Shown here piece after piece: positions 16,453 through 17,474 of a DNA stretch of 17,474 nucleotides. The position numbers and the translations under genes were made by a program. Origin of the DNA: an uncultured Terriglobus sp. (GTDB lineage: Bacteria > Acidobacteriota > Terriglobia > Terriglobales > Acidobacteriaceae); assembly GCA_937871605.1 (NCBI GenBank), contig CALMRM010000026.1, positions 12,999 through 30,472 of the forward strand, in the 5' to 3' direction. Position 1 is the stretch's first letter. Each line of letters opens with the position of its first letter. The notes under the pieces were generated by a model that worked only from the letters and a program-made list of their open reading frames with translations, did no database searches and had not been told where the DNA came from.

Positions 16453-17118
16453 TTATCGGGGGCCACGGCCGGTGCCGTAGCGGTACACCACGCCGATGCT
16501 GCCCTGCTTGGAATACATGCGGCCGCCAAGGGCCACCGGCGAGTTCCAACGCTCAACGAGCGCATCGCCCTTGAACGAGAAGGCACGGGTAACGTCATAC
16601 TCAAAGCCGCCGCCCCCCGCATACACCGGCGAGGTGTTGCTGAGGTACAGCGCCATCGGCACTGGGTAGCCGCCCTTCTGGTACTTCAGTTCGCCGCGCC
16701 CGGCCAGCACGTCGGCATACGGCCGCACCCTGCCGAACAGGCCATAGCCTGAGGGCTCATGCGTCAGGCGCAGGCCGCCCAGAATGCTCTTCTGGCCATC
16801 CACCTGGCCCGACTTGAGGGCAGCTTCGCCACGCACTTCGCCGCCCAGCCGCAGGCCCAGGAGCGAGTAAAACCCCAGGTCCGCGCCTGCCGTCAGGGCA
16901 ATATTGCGGCCTTCCGGCCCATACACGCCCCCATTATCCAGTGGCGACGACCCCAGCCCGGTGTACACACCGGACACCATGCCGAACCCGGAAAGGTCCA
17001 GCCGCCGCACCGCCGTTGGGTCCGTCCGCTGCGCCCCGGCCGATACCGCACCAGCACCCAGCCCAAGCAACGCAGCCACCACTCCCGCTACCACGCCGTT
17101 CTGTAGAAAACTCCGCAC
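16453..17118 (-). CDS. Outer-membrane beta-barrel protein (OmpA-like small barrel)
   Basis: A predicted exported barrel of 221 aa. The signal peptide reads VRSFLQNGVVAGVVAALLGLG and is cut near SAGAQ. The mature part alternates polar and apolar residues in about eight strands with Gly and Tyr at the edges (for example LALTAGADLGFYSLLGLRLGG-like segments, LRLTHEPSGYGLFGRVRPYA, SIGVVYRYG), as in small outer-membrane barrels. It ends in GRGPR rather than the usual aromatic residue, so the last strand is probably VVYRYG with a short tail. The GTG at 17118 is chosen by the signal peptide; ATG at 17184 and 17226 are in frame but add cysteine-rich sequence that does not look like a leader. Function unknown. 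Confidence 0.75.
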   Translation of the reverse strand: MRSFLQNGVVAGVVAALLGLGAGAVSAGAQRTDPTAVRRLDLSGFGMVSGVYTGLGSSPLDNGGVYGPEGRNIALTAGADLGFYSLLGLRLGGEVRGEAALKSGQVDGQKSILGGLRLTHEPSGYGLFGRVRPYADVLAGRGELKYQKGGYPVPMALYLSNTSPVYAGGGGFEYDVTRAFSFKGDALVERWNSPVALGGRMYSKQGSIGVVYRYGTGRGPR

Positions 17119-17474
17119 ACTGCATGCTAACCCGCCATCGGCACAGGAGTTCCGTCCACAGATGCCACACCAACCCTCAATCATGCTGAAACAGGCCATG
17201 CACGCTGCCCAACAAACCTCGTCCACGGCGAAGCATTCCTCACCCTGCTTCCTCCGCGGAGCTCAGTGTTACGTCTCCTCTGCGCGCGGATCAGCTCCAT
17301 ATGCCGTCACTCTGAGCGAAGGCGCACCTACACTACGTGTGAAATGCACCCGTGCTCCGGCCTAAGGCAACCTACATTCGTCATCCTGAGCGGAGCGCAG
17401 CGGAGTCGAAAGCCTGCCCTGAGCCCGCCGAAGGGGACCTGCTTTTCTCTTCGGAGCGCCGGCTAGCTTCCAGC
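17119..17474. repeat. Gene-free tail with two copies of a 'CTGAGCG' interspersed repeat
   Basis: No gene is supported in this 356-bp end. GTCACTCTGAGCGAAGG at 17306-17322 and GTCATCCTGAGCGGAGCG at 17380-17397 are two related starts of a repeat. The second continues as CAGCGGAGTCGAAAGCCTG, then CCGCCGAAGGGGACCTGC up to about 17442. I recall near-identical units between genes in acidobacteria and some other phyla. The rest should contain the promoter of the beta-barrel gene on the minus strand, which I could not locate. Confidence 0.7.

Overview
The window reads as a piece of a GC-rich (roughly 60-65 % by eye) Gram-negative chromosome, most likely from an acidobacterium of the Terriglobus / Granulicella / Edaphobacter group. 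Pointers are a lipid A / LPS operon, a Tes-like radical SAM enzyme of the kind linked to membrane-spanning lipids in Acidobacteriota, a secreted protein with the LPDAPS stretch I associate with this family, and two interspersed repeats ('AACGCAGAGG' and 'TCCTGAGCGGAGCGCAGCGGAGTCGAA') that I recall from such genomes. The taxonomic call is inference. I see no rRNA, tRNA, CRISPR array, insertion sequence or prophage gene.

Layout. 1-3577 (+): 5'-truncated lpxK, an overlapping GT9 heptosyltransferase-like gene, an ICMT/PEMT-type membrane methyltransferase, then a secreted DUF3108 protein, closed by a strong hairpin that also faces a convergent manganese catalase (3625-4524, -). 4692-5712 (-): a tight three-gene unit, mntA nucleotidyltransferase, hepT HEPN protein and a HIT-family hydrolase, preceded by four tandem 12-bp repeats. 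5801-7220 (-): a conserved-looking 60-aa protein, rlpA and yjbQ. 7495-8286 (+): a secreted protein of unknown function. 8603-10747 (+): the Tes-like radical SAM protein with its own terminator. 10927-11759 (+): a class I methyltransferase broken by a 1-base deletion. 11783-12667 (-): an exported TPR protein, divergent from an alpha/beta hydrolase (12912-13760, +). A block of direct and inverted repeats separates this from an SDR gene (14045-14839, +). 14884-15390 (-): a degenerate DUF892 ferritin-like protein, divergent across only 27 bp from a DUF1801/YdeI gene that is also broken by a 1-base deletion. The right end holds a small membrane protein, a predicted outer-membrane beta-barrel protein (-), and a 356-bp gene-free tail with an interspersed repeat.

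How the parts relate. The left operon serves the outer membrane (lipid A 4'-phosphorylation and core sugar transfer). RlpA, the beta-barrel and several exported proteins also act at the envelope, and the Tes-like enzyme would remodel the membrane core. The items most worth a second look are the mntA-hepT-HIT unit with its 12-bp operator-like repeats, the stand-alone Tes homologue, the two lesions that each look like loss of a single T, and the compact divergent promoter between the ferritin-like and YdeI genes.
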